26,145 nucleotides of DNA from a virus. The stretch's first letter is position 1. Every line of letters starts with the position of its first letter. Below, in pieces: positions 8,608 to 16,744 of the stretch. The notes below the pieces were generated by a model. The model was not told the DNA's origin, searched no databases, and saw only the letters and a program-made list of their open reading frames with translations. The stretch lies in the IMG/VR virus record IMGVR_UViG_3300017786_000114, positions 1-26,145 of that record; one strand, 5' to 3'. The translations under genes and the position numbers were made by a program.

Positions 8608-8853
8608 ATGAAAAGAAGCAGAGAATCTTTATATCAGATGCGATACTATCGCAAGAAAACTATGGATAGTTTACGGTCTGTTGTTAAAAAATTAAAAGAA
8701 GAAAAAAAATTATTTATGGACAGTCCCGAGGGAATCGCCTATAAAAAAAGAAAGTTAAAAGAATCCGGTTATCAACAAGCATACCGAGAAAAGAATAGAG
8801 AGAAAAATAGAAAGTATCAGAAAGAATATTATAAACTATATGGACAAATTTAA
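8608..8853 (+). CDS. Small basic coiled-coil-like protein
   Basis: This 81-residue protein is very rich in Lys, Arg, Glu and Tyr, with long amphipathic helices throughout and no hydrophobic core visible. It starts 11 bases after the hairpin and overlaps the primase gene by 14 bases, implying coupled translation. Basic helical proteins of this size in replication modules often bind nucleic acid, but there is no recognised motif. The function is unknown. Confidence 0.6.
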   Translation: MKRSRESLYQMRYYRKKTMDSLRSVVKKLKEEKKLFMDSPEGIAYKKRKLKESGYQQAYREKNREKNRKYQKEYYKLYGQI

Positions 8854-10372
8854 GAATATTTTTGAAGGCAATAAGAGTGCCTATGGTCAACTAATATTAA
8901 CTGGTGAAACTACTGACAAAGGTAAAGCAGTTGGTAAAGCATTTATTAAAAAAGAACCTATCCCCGACAAGCTATGGCAAGATCATTTAGATGGTAAGGA
9001 TCCAGCATTGGGTGTCATACCTATTAATGAAAGTAATTTATGTAAGTGGGGCTGTATTGATGTTGATGAATATTCAGGATTAGATCATAAAAAAATAATC
9101 GATTCAATTAAACTACAGAACTTTCCGTTGGTAACTTTTAGATCAAAGTCTGGTGGTGCACATTTATTTTTATTTACAAAAGATTTTATTCCTGCTGTTT
9201 TAATGCAGGCAAAATTAAAAGCTATGTCAGAAGCATTGGGGTTTGGTGGTAGCGAAATATTTCCAAAACAAACTGAGATTCTAGTAGAACGTGGTGACAC
9301 TGGTAACTTTTTAAATCTACCCTATCACAATGGTACGCGTGGTTTACGTTATGCTATGGATGCAGAAGGTGTAGCTATTAAACTAGATGATTTTTATACA
9401 TACTATGAACAAGTTGCTTTAACTGAAAAACAAGTACAAGAAATTATTATTCAAAAAGACAAGATTGTTAAAGTTGAAGAGGCTTTTAAAGATGGACCGC
9501 CGTGTCTAAATAAACTAGCAGCAGATGGTTTTGGTGATGGCTCTAGAAATAATGGTTTATTTAATATTGCTGTTTACAGGAAACAAGCTGATCCCGATAA
9601 CTGGGAAGATAAAGTTATGGAAGATAATCAGACACATATGGACCCACCATTAGGTTTTCAAGAAGTAAAACAATTATTAGGATCAATAGGTAAGCGTGGT
9701 TACGATAAATATAGATGTAAAGACCAACCTATCTGCGGTGTCTGTAATGCTGCAAAGTGTAGAACTAAAAAGTTTGGTGTAGGCTTTGAAGAAGAACAGA
9801 TGCCAGAACTAGATACGTTGACAGTTATAAACTCTGATCCACCGCAATGGTTTTTAAATGTTGCTGGGAAGAGAGTTGTGTTTACTGCTGAAGAATTACA
9901 TAATCCAAATTTATTTTCTATCGTTTGTATGAAGCAAGCAAAAGTTATTACACTTATACCAAAAGCCAAAGACTGGCGTGAAGTTTATTTAAAACCTTTA
10001 ATGGCAGGTTTAGTTGAGATTGAGGCATTAGAATCTTTGAGTCCACAAGTACAAATAGAAAATTTATTATATGATTTTACTGTACATAGATCTAAAGCCA
10101 GAACTAAAGAAGATATCTTAAACAAAATAGCTTGGACTGATGAAGGCTTTACTTATTTTAGAATGAGAGATTTTTATGCTTTTGCTAAGCGTAACAATTG
10201 GGACATAGATTTACAAAAGACAGGTAACTTGATTAGACAACTAAAAGATATTTATGTAGATGAGGTTAGAATGAAACTAAAAAGTCAGACACCTCACCTT
10301 GTTAAAATAAAAGCATTGAAAGATGGTGGTGCAGAAGTTAGTCGTGTAACTTATCAGGAGTCACCGTTTTAA
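8840..10372 (+). CDS. Archaeo-eukaryotic-type DNA primase
   Basis: This 510-residue protein would make primers for the phage polymerase. The AEP catalytic core is visible: IDVDEY gives the metal-binding Asp74 and Asp76, SGGAHLFLF gives His108, and EIFPKQ (139-144) with NFLNLPYHNG (156-165) matches the TOTE/phage AEP class. After it comes a PriCT-like region with GSRNNGLFN (about 234-242) and a cysteine cluster at Cys293, Cys299, Cys302 and Cys307, possibly with Cys222, able to bind zinc or an iron-sulfur cluster. The C-terminal 170 residues are unassigned and could touch a helicase. There is no fused helicase, unlike T7 gp4. It overlaps the next gene by one base (TAATG). Confidence 0.85.
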   Translation: MDKFKNIFEGNKSAYGQLILTGETTDKGKAVGKAFIKKEPIPDKLWQDHLDGKDPALGVIPINESNLCKWGCIDVDEYSGLDHKKIIDSIKLQNFPLVTFRSKSGGAHLFLFTKDFIPAVLMQAKLKAMSEALGFGGSEIFPKQTEILVERGDTGNFLNLPYHNGTRGLRYAMDAEGVAIKLDDFYTYYEQVALTEKQVQEIIIQKDKIVKVEEAFKDGPPCLNKLAADGFGDGSRNNGLFNIAVYRKQADPDNWEDKVMEDNQTHMDPPLGFQEVKQLLGSIGKRGYDKYRCKDQPICGVCNAAKCRTKKFGVGFEEEQMPELDTLTVINSDPPQWFLNVAGKRVVFTAEELHNPNLFSIVCMKQAKVITLIPKAKDWREVYLKPLMAGLVEIEALESLSPQVQIENLLYDFTVHRSKARTKEDILNKIAWTDEGFTYFRMRDFYAFAKRNNWDIDLQKTGNLIRQLKDIYVDEVRMKLKSQTPHLVKIKALKDGGAEVSRVTYQESPF

Positions 10373-11880
10373 TGAAAACAATTATCTTAGGTCCACCAGG
10401 TACCGGTAAAACTACTACACTATTAAATTTAGTTGATGATTTTATGAAGTCCGGTGTTGATGCAAAACGTATTGGTTATTTTTCTTTTACACGCAAGGCT
10501 GCACACGAAGCAGCTAGTCGTGCAGCAGAGAAATTTGATTTAGATGAGAAGCAAGATTTAATTTATTTTAGAACGCTACATTCTTTAGCGTTTAGAATGT
10601 TAGGTCTTAACAAAGAACGTGTAATGAAAAAAGAAGACTATCGAGAGTTTGGTTTGAAAGTTGGCATACCAATTAAAATGTCATTTCATTCCGAAAGTGA
10701 TGGTGTATTTAATTCTGACAATGAATATTTAAGATTAATAAATAAAGCAAGAGTAACGGAACGAGATTTAATGGATGTCTATGATGATAACTTACACAAT
10801 TTAGATATTGAACGAGACACTTTATTCCTATTAAATCAAGAACTTAATCGTTTTAAAAAAGAGAAAGGTATGATAGATTATGACGATATGCTGGACAACT
10901 TTGTTTCACAAGATATCAGCCCAAACTTTGATGTCTTGTTTATCGACGAGGCACAAGATCTATCTCCATTGCAATGGAAAATGGTTAGAGGTATGTGGGC
11001 CAAGTCAAACAAAACTTACATTGCTGGAGATGACGATCAAGCAATCTTTAAGTGGGCGGGCGCCGATGTTGATCATTTCATTGCCCTCCGTGAAGATGTT
11101 GACGATATTAAAGTTTTAGATCAATCGTATCGTATTCCTGGTGGACCAATACACGAACTATCACAAAGTATTATTGATCGCGTACAAAATAGATATGATA
11201 AAAATTATAAACCAAGACCAGAAATTGGAAAGCTACATCGTTACGCTGACATTACTCAAGTAGATATGTCACAAGGTGAGTGGTTAGTATTAGCATCAGC
11301 AAATTATTTTCTCGATGACATAAAAGAATTATGTGAACTGCAGGGTTGGTATTATTCACACCGTGGTAAATATTCAGTGTCTTTAAATTTACTTACAGCG
11401 ATACGTAACTGGGGTCAATGGATTAAAGGTGAAAGACTAAGTGTTATACAAATAAAAAATATATATTCTTATCTTGGTGATAACGTGACACGGGGTTATC
11501 GTACTGCAAAAACTTTTGATGCAGACTTACACTATGGTATTGAAGAATGCATCGCGGAACACGGATTACAAACTAAAGAAGTTTGGCATAGTTCTTTTGA
11601 AGGGCTTGGTTCTAATACAGAAAACTATATTAGAAATATGTTAGCTCGAGGTGAAAATATAATTAAGGCACCAAGAATTATTATGTCTACAATACACGGC
11701 GCCAAAGGAGGCGAAGCTGATAATGTTTTACTACTGCCTGATATTACTAAGTCTGCTGTCGATGCTAATGATATTGATCCAGACGACTTGCACCGGTTGT
11801 TTTATGTAGCCGTTACTCGTGCAAAGAAAGCATTACATATTTTAGAACCAAAAAACTACGAAAGGGCGTACCCATTATGA
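10372..11880 (+). CDS. UvrD/Rep-like SF1 DNA helicase
   Basis: This 502-residue helicase has Walker A GPPGTGKT (residues 7-14), motif Ia SFTRKAAHEA (38-47), motif II IDEAQD (191-196), motif III AGDDDQAIFKW (218-228), motif IV LDQSYRIP, motif V STIHGAKGGEAD and motif VI YVAVTRAKKAL near the end. All key residues are present, so it should be an active 3'-5' DNA translocase. It is shorter than cellular UvrD (about 720 residues), as is common for phage forms with reduced 1B and 2B domains. Placed between primase and polymerase, it may be the replicative unwinding motor, since no hexameric helicase is visible. It overlaps the next gene by four bases (ATGA). Confidence 0.92.
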   Translation: MKTIILGPPGTGKTTTLLNLVDDFMKSGVDAKRIGYFSFTRKAAHEAASRAAEKFDLDEKQDLIYFRTLHSLAFRMLGLNKERVMKKEDYREFGLKVGIPIKMSFHSESDGVFNSDNEYLRLINKARVTERDLMDVYDDNLHNLDIERDTLFLLNQELNRFKKEKGMIDYDDMLDNFVSQDISPNFDVLFIDEAQDLSPLQWKMVRGMWAKSNKTYIAGDDDQAIFKWAGADVDHFIALREDVDDIKVLDQSYRIPGGPIHELSQSIIDRVQNRYDKNYKPRPEIGKLHRYADITQVDMSQGEWLVLASANYFLDDIKELCELQGWYYSHRGKYSVSLNLLTAIRNWGQWIKGERLSVIQIKNIYSYLGDNVTRGYRTAKTFDADLHYGIEECIAEHGLQTKEVWHSSFEGLGSNTENYIRNMLARGENIIKAPRIIMSTIHGAKGGEADNVLLLPDITKSAVDANDIDPDDLHRLFYVAVTRAKKALHILEPKNYERAYPL

Positions 11881-12164
11881 AAAATAAATTTGGCATACCA
11901 GGATTTACTGTTGAAAACAGAGAAATTAAACTGGAAGAAGGTGATTTAAAAAAATTTGATGCAGTTGATTATCCATCACATTACAACCAAGGACAAATAC
12001 AATGCATCGATGCCATTGCTTCTATGCAAGGTGATGGTTTTAAATATTATTTACAAGGTAGTGCGGTCAAATATATATGGCGGCACGAACACAAAGGCAA
12101 ACCTATCGAGGACCTAGACAAAGCAATCTGGTTCTTGAATAAACTGAAAGCACAATATGAATAA
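11877..12164 (+). CDS. DUF3310 family protein
   Basis: This 95-residue protein matches DUF3310: a DYPSHYNQGQIQCIDAI segment near residues 26-42, then YLQGSAVKYIWRHEHKG and a closing helix DLDKAIWFLNKL. The domain is frequent in phages and also occurs in the T7 gp1.7 nucleotide kinase, so a link with nucleotide metabolism or replication is possible. The stand-alone form here lacks the rest of gp1.7. It overlaps the helicase stop by four bases and the polymerase start by eight, so the three are translationally coupled. Confidence 0.85.
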   Translation: MKNKFGIPGFTVENREIKLEEGDLKKFDAVDYPSHYNQGQIQCIDAIASMQGDGFKYYLQGSAVKYIWRHEHKGKPIEDLDKAIWFLNKLKAQYE

Positions 12165-14016
12165 ACCACTACAAATGCCAATGTTTAGTCCGGAAACCGA
12201 ATGGGTACCACCATTAAATTTACCAGACTTAAAAGAGTATTCAGAGATAGCGATTGACTTAGAAACCAGAGATCCAAACCTTATGACTATGGGTTCAGGT
12301 GCGATACGTGGTGACGGTGAGATCGTTGGTATTGCAGTAGCGGTTGAAGGTTGGTCCGGTTATTTTCCGATAGCACACGAAGCTGGCGGCAATATGGATC
12401 GAGCATTAGTTTTAGATTGGTTCGAAGAAGTTTTACATACCGACGCTACAAAAATATTTCACAATGCGATGTATGATGTTTCCTGGATTAGATCACTTGG
12501 TTTTCAAATCCGTGGTGGCATTATTGACACAATGATTGCATCATCGCTGGTCGATGAAAACCGTTGGAGTTTTACTCTTGATTCTATGTCTAAACAATAT
12601 GTAGGTATGGGTAAGAATGAAAAGACTTTAGCAGAGGCGGCCAAAGCTTGGGGTGTCAACCCTAAAGCAGAGATGTGGCGATTACCCGCACCGTTGGTAG
12701 GTGAGTATGCTGAACGCGATGCAGAAGTGACACTAAAATTATGGCACGCAATGAAACACGAACTAACACAGCAAGATTTATGGGACATATTTAATTTAGA
12801 GACAAACTTATTCCCGTGTTTAGTTGATATGAAATTTAAGGGAGTTAGGGTTGATTTGAATCAAGCGGAAATTTTAAAAAAAGATTTAAATAAACAGGAA
12901 AAAATAATTCACCAAAAAATAGAAAAGTTATCAGGTTTTCCCATAGAGATATATGCAGCTACTAGTATTGCTAAAGCATTTGATAAATTAAAAATGCCTT
13001 ATGATCGTACTGATAAAGGTGCACCAAGCTTTACTAAAAACTTTTTAGCAACACACCCGCACGAGCTACCAAAATTAATTAATGAAGCAAGAGAAATTAA
13101 TAAAGCTAGTTCAACTTTTATTGATACAATTTTAAAGCACGCACACAATGGTAGAATCCATAGTGACATCAACCAGATCCGGTCGGACGACGGGGGAACT
13201 GTAACCGGTCGTTTTAGTTACAGTAACCCCAACCTACAGCAAATACCGGCACGGCACAAAGTTATTGGTCCGGCGATACGGTCATTGTTTTTACCTGAAG
13301 AAAATTGTACCTGGGGTTGTTTTGATTATTCTCAACAAGAACCAAGAATTGTGGTGCATTATGCTTCTTTATTAAAATTAGAAGGATCGTCAATGATTGT
13401 CGATCAATATAATGATGGTGAAGCAGACTTTCATCAGATGATTGCTGATATGGCTGGTATCGAACGTAAACAGGCCAAGACTATTAACTTAGGATTAATG
13501 TACGGTATGGGTAAAAATAAACTTATGGCGGAATTAGGTTTACAACAAGAACCTGCAAAAAGTTTAATAAGTAATTATCATCGAAAGGCGCCGTTTGTAA
13601 AAATGTTATCAGAAGCTGTAACTAGACAGGCTGAGGACAGTGGTAAGATTCGCACCATTGGCGGTAGACTTTGTCATTTTGATATGTGGGAGCCTCACGG
13701 TTATGGAATTAAGAAACCATTAAAACACGAAGACGCACTAAGGGAACACGGCCCGGGGATTAAACGCGCATTCACTTACAAAGCGTTAAACAAATTAATT
13801 CAAGGTAGTGCTGCTGATATGACCAAGAAAGCTATGTTAGCTCTTTATGAAGCCGGGGAAGTACCTCATATACAAATACACGATGAATTAGATATTTCTG
13901 TACATTCTAAAGAGCAAGCGGAGAAAATTATAAATATAATGGAAGATGCGGTTCAATTAAAAGTACCAAATAAAGTAGATTTTGAAGAAGGCACAAACTG
14001 GGGATCTATATCTTAG
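12157..14016 (+). CDS. polA: Family A DNA polymerase with 3'-5' exonuclease, Leu-762 type
   Basis: This 619-residue protein is the replicative polymerase. The exonuclease domain has DLE (Asp34, Glu36), FHNAMYD (Asp107) and YAERD (Tyr184, Asp188), so proofreading looks intact. The polymerase domain has TGRFSYSNPNLQQIP (about 350-364), motif A FDYSQQEPR (Asp390), motif B RKQAKTINLGLMYG (Arg437, Lys441) and motif C HIQIHDELD (His575, Asp576). The residue equivalent to E. coli Phe762 is Leu445; this class has been linked to slow, accurate synthesis and sometimes to temperate life styles. There is no 5' nuclease domain. A 9-bp stem hairpin follows the stop, ending the replication operon. Confidence 0.97.
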   Translation: MNKPLQMPMFSPETEWVPPLNLPDLKEYSEIAIDLETRDPNLMTMGSGAIRGDGEIVGIAVAVEGWSGYFPIAHEAGGNMDRALVLDWFEEVLHTDATKIFHNAMYDVSWIRSLGFQIRGGIIDTMIASSLVDENRWSFTLDSMSKQYVGMGKNEKTLAEAAKAWGVNPKAEMWRLPAPLVGEYAERDAEVTLKLWHAMKHELTQQDLWDIFNLETNLFPCLVDMKFKGVRVDLNQAEILKKDLNKQEKIIHQKIEKLSGFPIEIYAATSIAKAFDKLKMPYDRTDKGAPSFTKNFLATHPHELPKLINEAREINKASSTFIDTILKHAHNGRIHSDINQIRSDDGGTVTGRFSYSNPNLQQIPARHKVIGPAIRSLFLPEENCTWGCFDYSQQEPRIVVHYASLLKLEGSSMIVDQYNDGEADFHQMIADMAGIERKQAKTINLGLMYGMGKNKLMAELGLQQEPAKSLISNYHRKAPFVKMLSEAVTRQAEDSGKIRTIGGRLCHFDMWEPHGYGIKKPLKHEDALREHGPGIKRAFTYKALNKLIQGSAADMTKKAMLALYEAGEVPHIQIHDELDISVHSKEQAEKIINIMEDAVQLKVPNKVDFEEGTNWGSIS

Positions 14017-14019
14017 TTT

Positions 14020-14050
14020 GCCGCCTCTAAAAAGGAATAAAAGAGGCGGC
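14020..14050 (+). terminator. GC-rich hairpin after the polymerase gene
   Basis: GCCGCCTCT (14020-14028) pairs with AGAGGCGGC (14042-14050) around a 13-base A-rich loop, three bases after the polymerase stop. There is no T-run after the stem, so it is either a factor-dependent or weak terminator or an mRNA 3' stabiliser. It is the most GC-rich stem in an AT-rich region. Confidence 0.55.
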
Positions 14051-14096
14051 ATATGATAAGGGAAAGATTGATATTATAATATATTAAATTAAATAC

Positions 14097-14124
14097 TTGT
14101 CAAATAAAATAAAAGGACTATATT
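14097..14124 (+). promoter_or_regulatory. sigma70-type promoter of the small-gene operon
   Basis: TTGTCA (14097-14102), a 16-base spacer and TATATT (14119-14124) lie 34 bases before the RHH gene start and after the polymerase hairpin. Interleaved inverted repeats, ACTAT/ATAGT (14117-14121, 14130-14134) and TATTAT/ATAATA (14121-14126, 14135-14140), cover the -10 and probable start point. They could be an operator for the RHH protein encoded next. Confidence 0.5.
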
Positions 14125-14157
14125 ATCCCATAGTATAATACAAACAGAAGGAAGAAT

Positions 14158-14325
14158 ATGCCAGATACGGAAAAATTTAAGTCAGTATCAGTGTCAAAAG
14201 ACACTCACAATAGACTTATAAAGTTTGCAGCCACTCGTTTTGAAGTGCCTGTATCAATACAGAAAGCAATTAGCTTTATGCTAGAGAAAGAAACTAAGAA
14301 AAATGGAAAGCGAAAGTCTAGTTAA
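14158..14325 (+). CDS. Small ribbon-helix-helix-type DNA-binding protein
   Basis: A 55-residue frame starts at ATG 14158, with AAGGA five bases upstream. The pattern matches the Arc/MetJ/CopG class: a short strand with alternating residues (KSVSVS, residues 8-13), a first helix (about 15-28) and, after the PVS turn at 31-33, a second helix (about 33-46), then a basic tail. Such proteins dimerise and bind palindromic operators through the strand. It is the first gene behind the promoter at 14097 and would probably repress it. It overlaps the following zinc-ribbon gene by 23 bases. There is no toxin partner next to it, so a phage regulator is likelier than an antitoxin. Confidence 0.65.
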   Translation: MPDTEKFKSVSVSKDTHNRLIKFAATRFEVPVSIQKAISFMLEKETKKNGKRKSS

Positions 14326-14575
14326 AACAATATGTCCACGCTGTGATGGCAATGGATATATTCGTATAACACCAGTAATTGCTGGGGTTTTTGATCGGTC
14401 TAGTGAAATAGATTGTCCTATGTGTGAAGAAGAATTTACACATATGGGTAAAAAAGTAACAGCACATAATGGTTATGTGCTGCTACCTAAAAATCAAACA
14501 CGAATTAATATAGAAGGTGGTCGTGAATCAAAAACAAAATGGTCTGGCGAGACTTTACCGGAAGTAGGTAAATGA
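14303..14575 (+). CDS. Small zinc-ribbon protein
   Basis: This 90-residue protein has CPRCDGNGY (Cys11, Cys14) and CPMC (Cys38, Cys41), a DnaJ-like CxxCxGxG followed by CxxC arrangement that should bind one zinc. The rest is short and hydrophilic, with no catalytic motif. Phages often carry such stand-alone zinc ribbons as nucleic-acid or protein-binding adaptors. It overlaps the RHH gene by 23 bases and belongs to the same operon. The specific partner is unknown. Confidence 0.7.
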   Translation: MESESLVKTICPRCDGNGYIRITPVIAGVFDRSSEIDCPMCEEEFTHMGKKVTAHNGYVLLPKNQTRINIEGGRESKTKWSGETLPEVGK

Positions 14576-14603
14576 TGCCATTAAACCCCGAGGATGAATA
14601 CGG

Positions 14604-14777
14604 ATGGTGACAATAGCAGATAGAATGAAACGCATTAATAACTGTCGAGATATGTTAACTAAAGTAACGTGTCCACGAATGCGGTTAATGTGGAAAAGAA
14701 ATTATGAAAAATTATTAAAAAATTATTGGGAGGAAGAAGGTGAAAGAATTCTTAACGCCGCTGGGCAAGTACACTAA
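14604..14777 (+). CDS. Small basic hypothetical protein
   Basis: The frame gives 57 residues, rich in Arg, Lys, Met and Asn, with two cysteines (14 and 23). A modest GAGG ribosome site lies about ten bases upstream. It overlaps the next gene by 38 bases, which is more than usual here, so confidence is limited. A tiny preceding frame (14572-14610) ends across its start and might couple its translation. The function is unknown. Confidence 0.4.
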   Translation: MVTIADRMKRINNCRDMLTKVTCPRMRLMWKRNYEKLLKNYWEEEGERILNAAGQVH

Positions 14778-14961
14778 TTTTGTATTATTACTACTAATAC
14801 TGCATTTTTGTATAACAGTTATGGTTGTAAATTTTAGATATATTGATAGACTCAACAATACAATAGACACGATGTGGCACGAAATTGAACAGGTGAAAGA
14901 TACAAATATACAACTGTACCAATTTATCGAGGAGCACGGAGATGACATTAAAGGACGATAA
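14740..14961 (+). CDS. Single-pass membrane protein with coiled-coil tail
   Basis: This 73-residue protein starts at GTG, behind a good GGGAGG ribosome site (about 14728-14733). Residues about 13-33 are a membrane segment (VLLLLILHF core), and residues about 34-66 are a charged helix with coiled-coil character. It could be a membrane anchor, spanin-like or superinfection-exclusion protein, and the sequence does not decide between these. The topology resembles the protein at 23602 but without clear sequence identity. It overlaps the next gene by 20 bases. Confidence 0.6.
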   Translation: MKEFLTPLGKYTNFVLLLLILHFCITVMVVNFRYIDRLNNTIDTMWHEIEQVKDTNIQLYQFIEEHGDDIKGR

Positions 14962-15340
14962 AATAATGAGAGCAACGATTCCGGACCGGATGATGAGTAC
15001 AACTTTTACTCTACCTATAGATGACCGCAAGGTAGTGGGTATTGTAAACTACACCGCAAATAAAAATGGGGTAATACCGTTAGCGTTTTGGGTAAAAATT
15101 AAACCAACTGATTCGTACTTGGATCGAGAACTAAGAGCGTCCGGTAAACTAATCTCAAGGTGTTTACAGCACGGTGAAGATTTAAAAGATTTAGCTGACA
15201 CTTTATCGCAAGATAATATTATTGGACAAATGGTAAATTACTTTACTAAAAATGTAGAAGATATTATTATGGGTGTCCCAATTGACAAAAAACAACGTAT
15301 GCTATCAACGGATCCATATGCATCACAGATGAAGGAGTAA
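14942..15340 (+). CDS. Stand-alone TSCPD-like domain protein
   Basis: This 132-residue protein resembles the TSCPD domain found at the C-terminus of B12-dependent ribonucleotide reductases. It has a strand-rich first half with IPLAFWVKIK (about residues 45-54), then a helix ISRCLQHGEDLKDLADTLS (about 70-88) matching the family pattern of a helix, a Gly and a loose LxxxxxxLxx end. The long reductase core is not in the window, so this would be a separate or trans-acting piece, or an unrelated phage protein with the same fold. It carries no known catalytic residues. Its stop lies two bases before the next ATG, which has its own AAGGAG. Confidence 0.5.
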   Translation: MTLKDDKIMRATIPDRMMSTTFTLPIDDRKVVGIVNYTANKNGVIPLAFWVKIKPTDSYLDRELRASGKLISRCLQHGEDLKDLADTLSQDNIIGQMVNYFTKNVEDIIMGVPIDKKQRMLSTDPYASQMKE

Positions 15341-15342
15341 CT

Positions 15343-15486
15343 ATGGCTAAAGACGGCGCACATTACCCATCAGTAAAATACAAAGAAAACTTTAATAGTA
15401 TTTTTAAAAACAAAAAAAGATTAAGTCCTAAAACAACCAAACAATTTTTAGAAGGAATAAATGAAAAAAGTAAAAATAGAAACTAG
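15343..15486 (+). CDS. Small lysine-rich protein
   Basis: A 47-residue frame has a strong AAGGAG (15332-15337) five bases before its ATG, so it is probably translated. It is basic, with about a quarter Lys, no Cys and no membrane segment. It overlaps the next gene by 26 bases. No family is recognised; the composition suggests nucleic-acid binding or a small virion or regulatory peptide. Confidence 0.5.
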   Translation: MAKDGAHYPSVKYKENFNSIFKNKKRLSPKTTKQFLEGINEKSKNRN

Positions 15487-15742
15487 TTTTTTATCTCTTT
15501 CTAATTCAGATAGTGAAGAGTTTGAAATAGAATGGATTCCCGAAGGTGCTGAACAAGAGGGTGATAAAATAGTCGAGGTTGATTTACCAGCAAGTACGGT
15601 AGATCGAATCTGTAAACAGAACTATGGTCACACTAATTGGGCTAGAATGTCAGCCATTTCCCCTGAAGAACTACAAAAAAACCCTGCTGATATTGACTAT
15701 AACGAGGGAATAATATATTTTAAGAATTCAACAACTGTATAG
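15461..15742 (+). CDS. Acidic hypothetical protein
   Basis: This 93-residue protein starts behind AGAAGGA, about four bases upstream. The first half is acidic (Glu/Asp-rich, residues 15-45) and strand-like; the second half contains aromatic residues and a short helix. No motif is recognised. It is the last gene before the tail-appendage genes. Its stop codon lies in GTATAGGA, resembling the GTATAGGG core of the inverted repeats near 21829. Confidence 0.55.
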   Translation: MKKVKIETSFLSLSNSDSEEFEIEWIPEGAEQEGDKIVEVDLPASTVDRICKQNYGHTNWARMSAISPEELQKNPADIDYNEGIIYFKNSTTV

Positions 15743-15750
15743 GATACTTT

Positions 15751-16428
15751 ATGACTTTACCTTCATCGGGAGCTATTTCATTCGGGGCTATTAGAACTGA
15801 GGCTGCTTTTTCTGGAGCAGTGTCTATGGGTGATTTATATCGTGAAGGATCTAAAATTCCATCTTCTGACGGAACTTCTGGCATACCTACTTCCGGTGCT
15901 ATCAGTGCATCTAATTTTTATAGTAAAACTATCTATCCAACTTTTCTTCAATATGTTGCAGGACAACCTGGCAACGCTAAAAACCTTATGAAAGGTTACT
16001 CTTTAGGATCTAATCTATTTACAGCTGGTGGTTCTGTAACTGCTGGAGCATTAGTTACAGGGAGTGGTTTTCGTGTTCTTGCTAATGCGATGACTTGGAA
16101 CGGTAGCTCACCAGGTATAAATACGTTAACTTTGATGGTAGTAGTTAAAGACTTTGCTAATGCTTGTAATTCCTCAGATATTAACGGTAATAATGCCTCT
16201 AGTCGTTTACAAGGTAAAACGTTAACTGTATACAATGGTGTTGGTACGGGTGGAACTGTTCTTTTCTCAAGAGCACTTACTAGTGTTACTACTGGAACTA
16301 ATGGTATCAGCGCTACTAGTCCTTTATTTAATAATAGTGCAAATCAATCAAACACTATAAGAGTTAATGGTGGTGTAGAGACTGCATTAGATTCAACATC
16401 TAATACTTACTCTTTTACAATAAGTTAA
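15751..16428 (+). CDS. Tail-appendage/minor virion protein with SSGAIS repeats
   Basis: This 225-residue protein is rich in Ser, Gly, Thr and Asn. Its N-terminus has two copies of a module: LPSSGAISFGAI (residues 3-14) and IPTSGAISASNFY (about 46-58). Modules of this kind start many tail-fibre and neck-appendage proteins of marine phages. The remainder is strand-rich and low-complexity, as in adhesion proteins. It has few Lys or Cys and no catalytic motif. It probably attaches to the virion by the N-terminus, with a receptor-facing C-terminus. The two following genes may be its partners. Confidence 0.7.
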   Translation: MTLPSSGAISFGAIRTEAAFSGAVSMGDLYREGSKIPSSDGTSGIPTSGAISASNFYSKTIYPTFLQYVAGQPGNAKNLMKGYSLGSNLFTAGGSVTAGALVTGSGFRVLANAMTWNGSSPGINTLTLMVVVKDFANACNSSDINGNNASSRLQGKTLTVYNGVGTGGTVLFSRALTSVTTGTNGISATSPLFNNSANQSNTIRVNGGVETALDSTSNTYSFTIS

Positions 16429-16432
16429 TTAT

Positions 16433-16744
16433 ATGGCTACAATAACTTTTAATAGAACTGTAGATACTGATCCGAACAACACAGATACATTTGTTTATGT
16501 GTACAAACCTAATGAACCAGGTTTAACTACTAAAACATTTTCTATAGTTCGTGATGCACCATATAATATACAAGCTAGGGAAGCTGTTTTTCTAGGAGAA
16601 TGGCTCGAGGAACTTGGTTATGATGCTAGTAGATATAGTGTGGATGGTAATGGTGTTATTTATAACAAACACCAAGAAAGATTAGATGGAATGTTAGTGC
16701 CTAAAAAAGAAAAACAACCCGTAGAAATTCCGGAAGAATTATGA
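16433..16744 (+). CDS. Hypothetical protein next to tail-appendage gene
   Basis: This 103-residue protein has a strand-rich first half and an acidic Pro/Glu/Lys tail (residues about 88-103). It begins four bases after the appendage gene without a clear ribosome site, and its stop overlaps the next start by four bases. No family is recognised. The position suggests a virion accessory or chaperone, as inference only. Confidence 0.6.
   Translation: MATITFNRTVDTDPNNTDTFVYVYKPNEPGLTTKTFSIVRDAPYNIQAREAVFLGEWLEELGYDASRYSVDGNGVIYNKHQERLDGMLVPKKEKQPVEIPEEL

Noticed and set aside
14572-14610. 12-codon frame before the gene at 14604
   Set aside because: It could be a coupling leader peptide, but it is too short to support from sequence alone.
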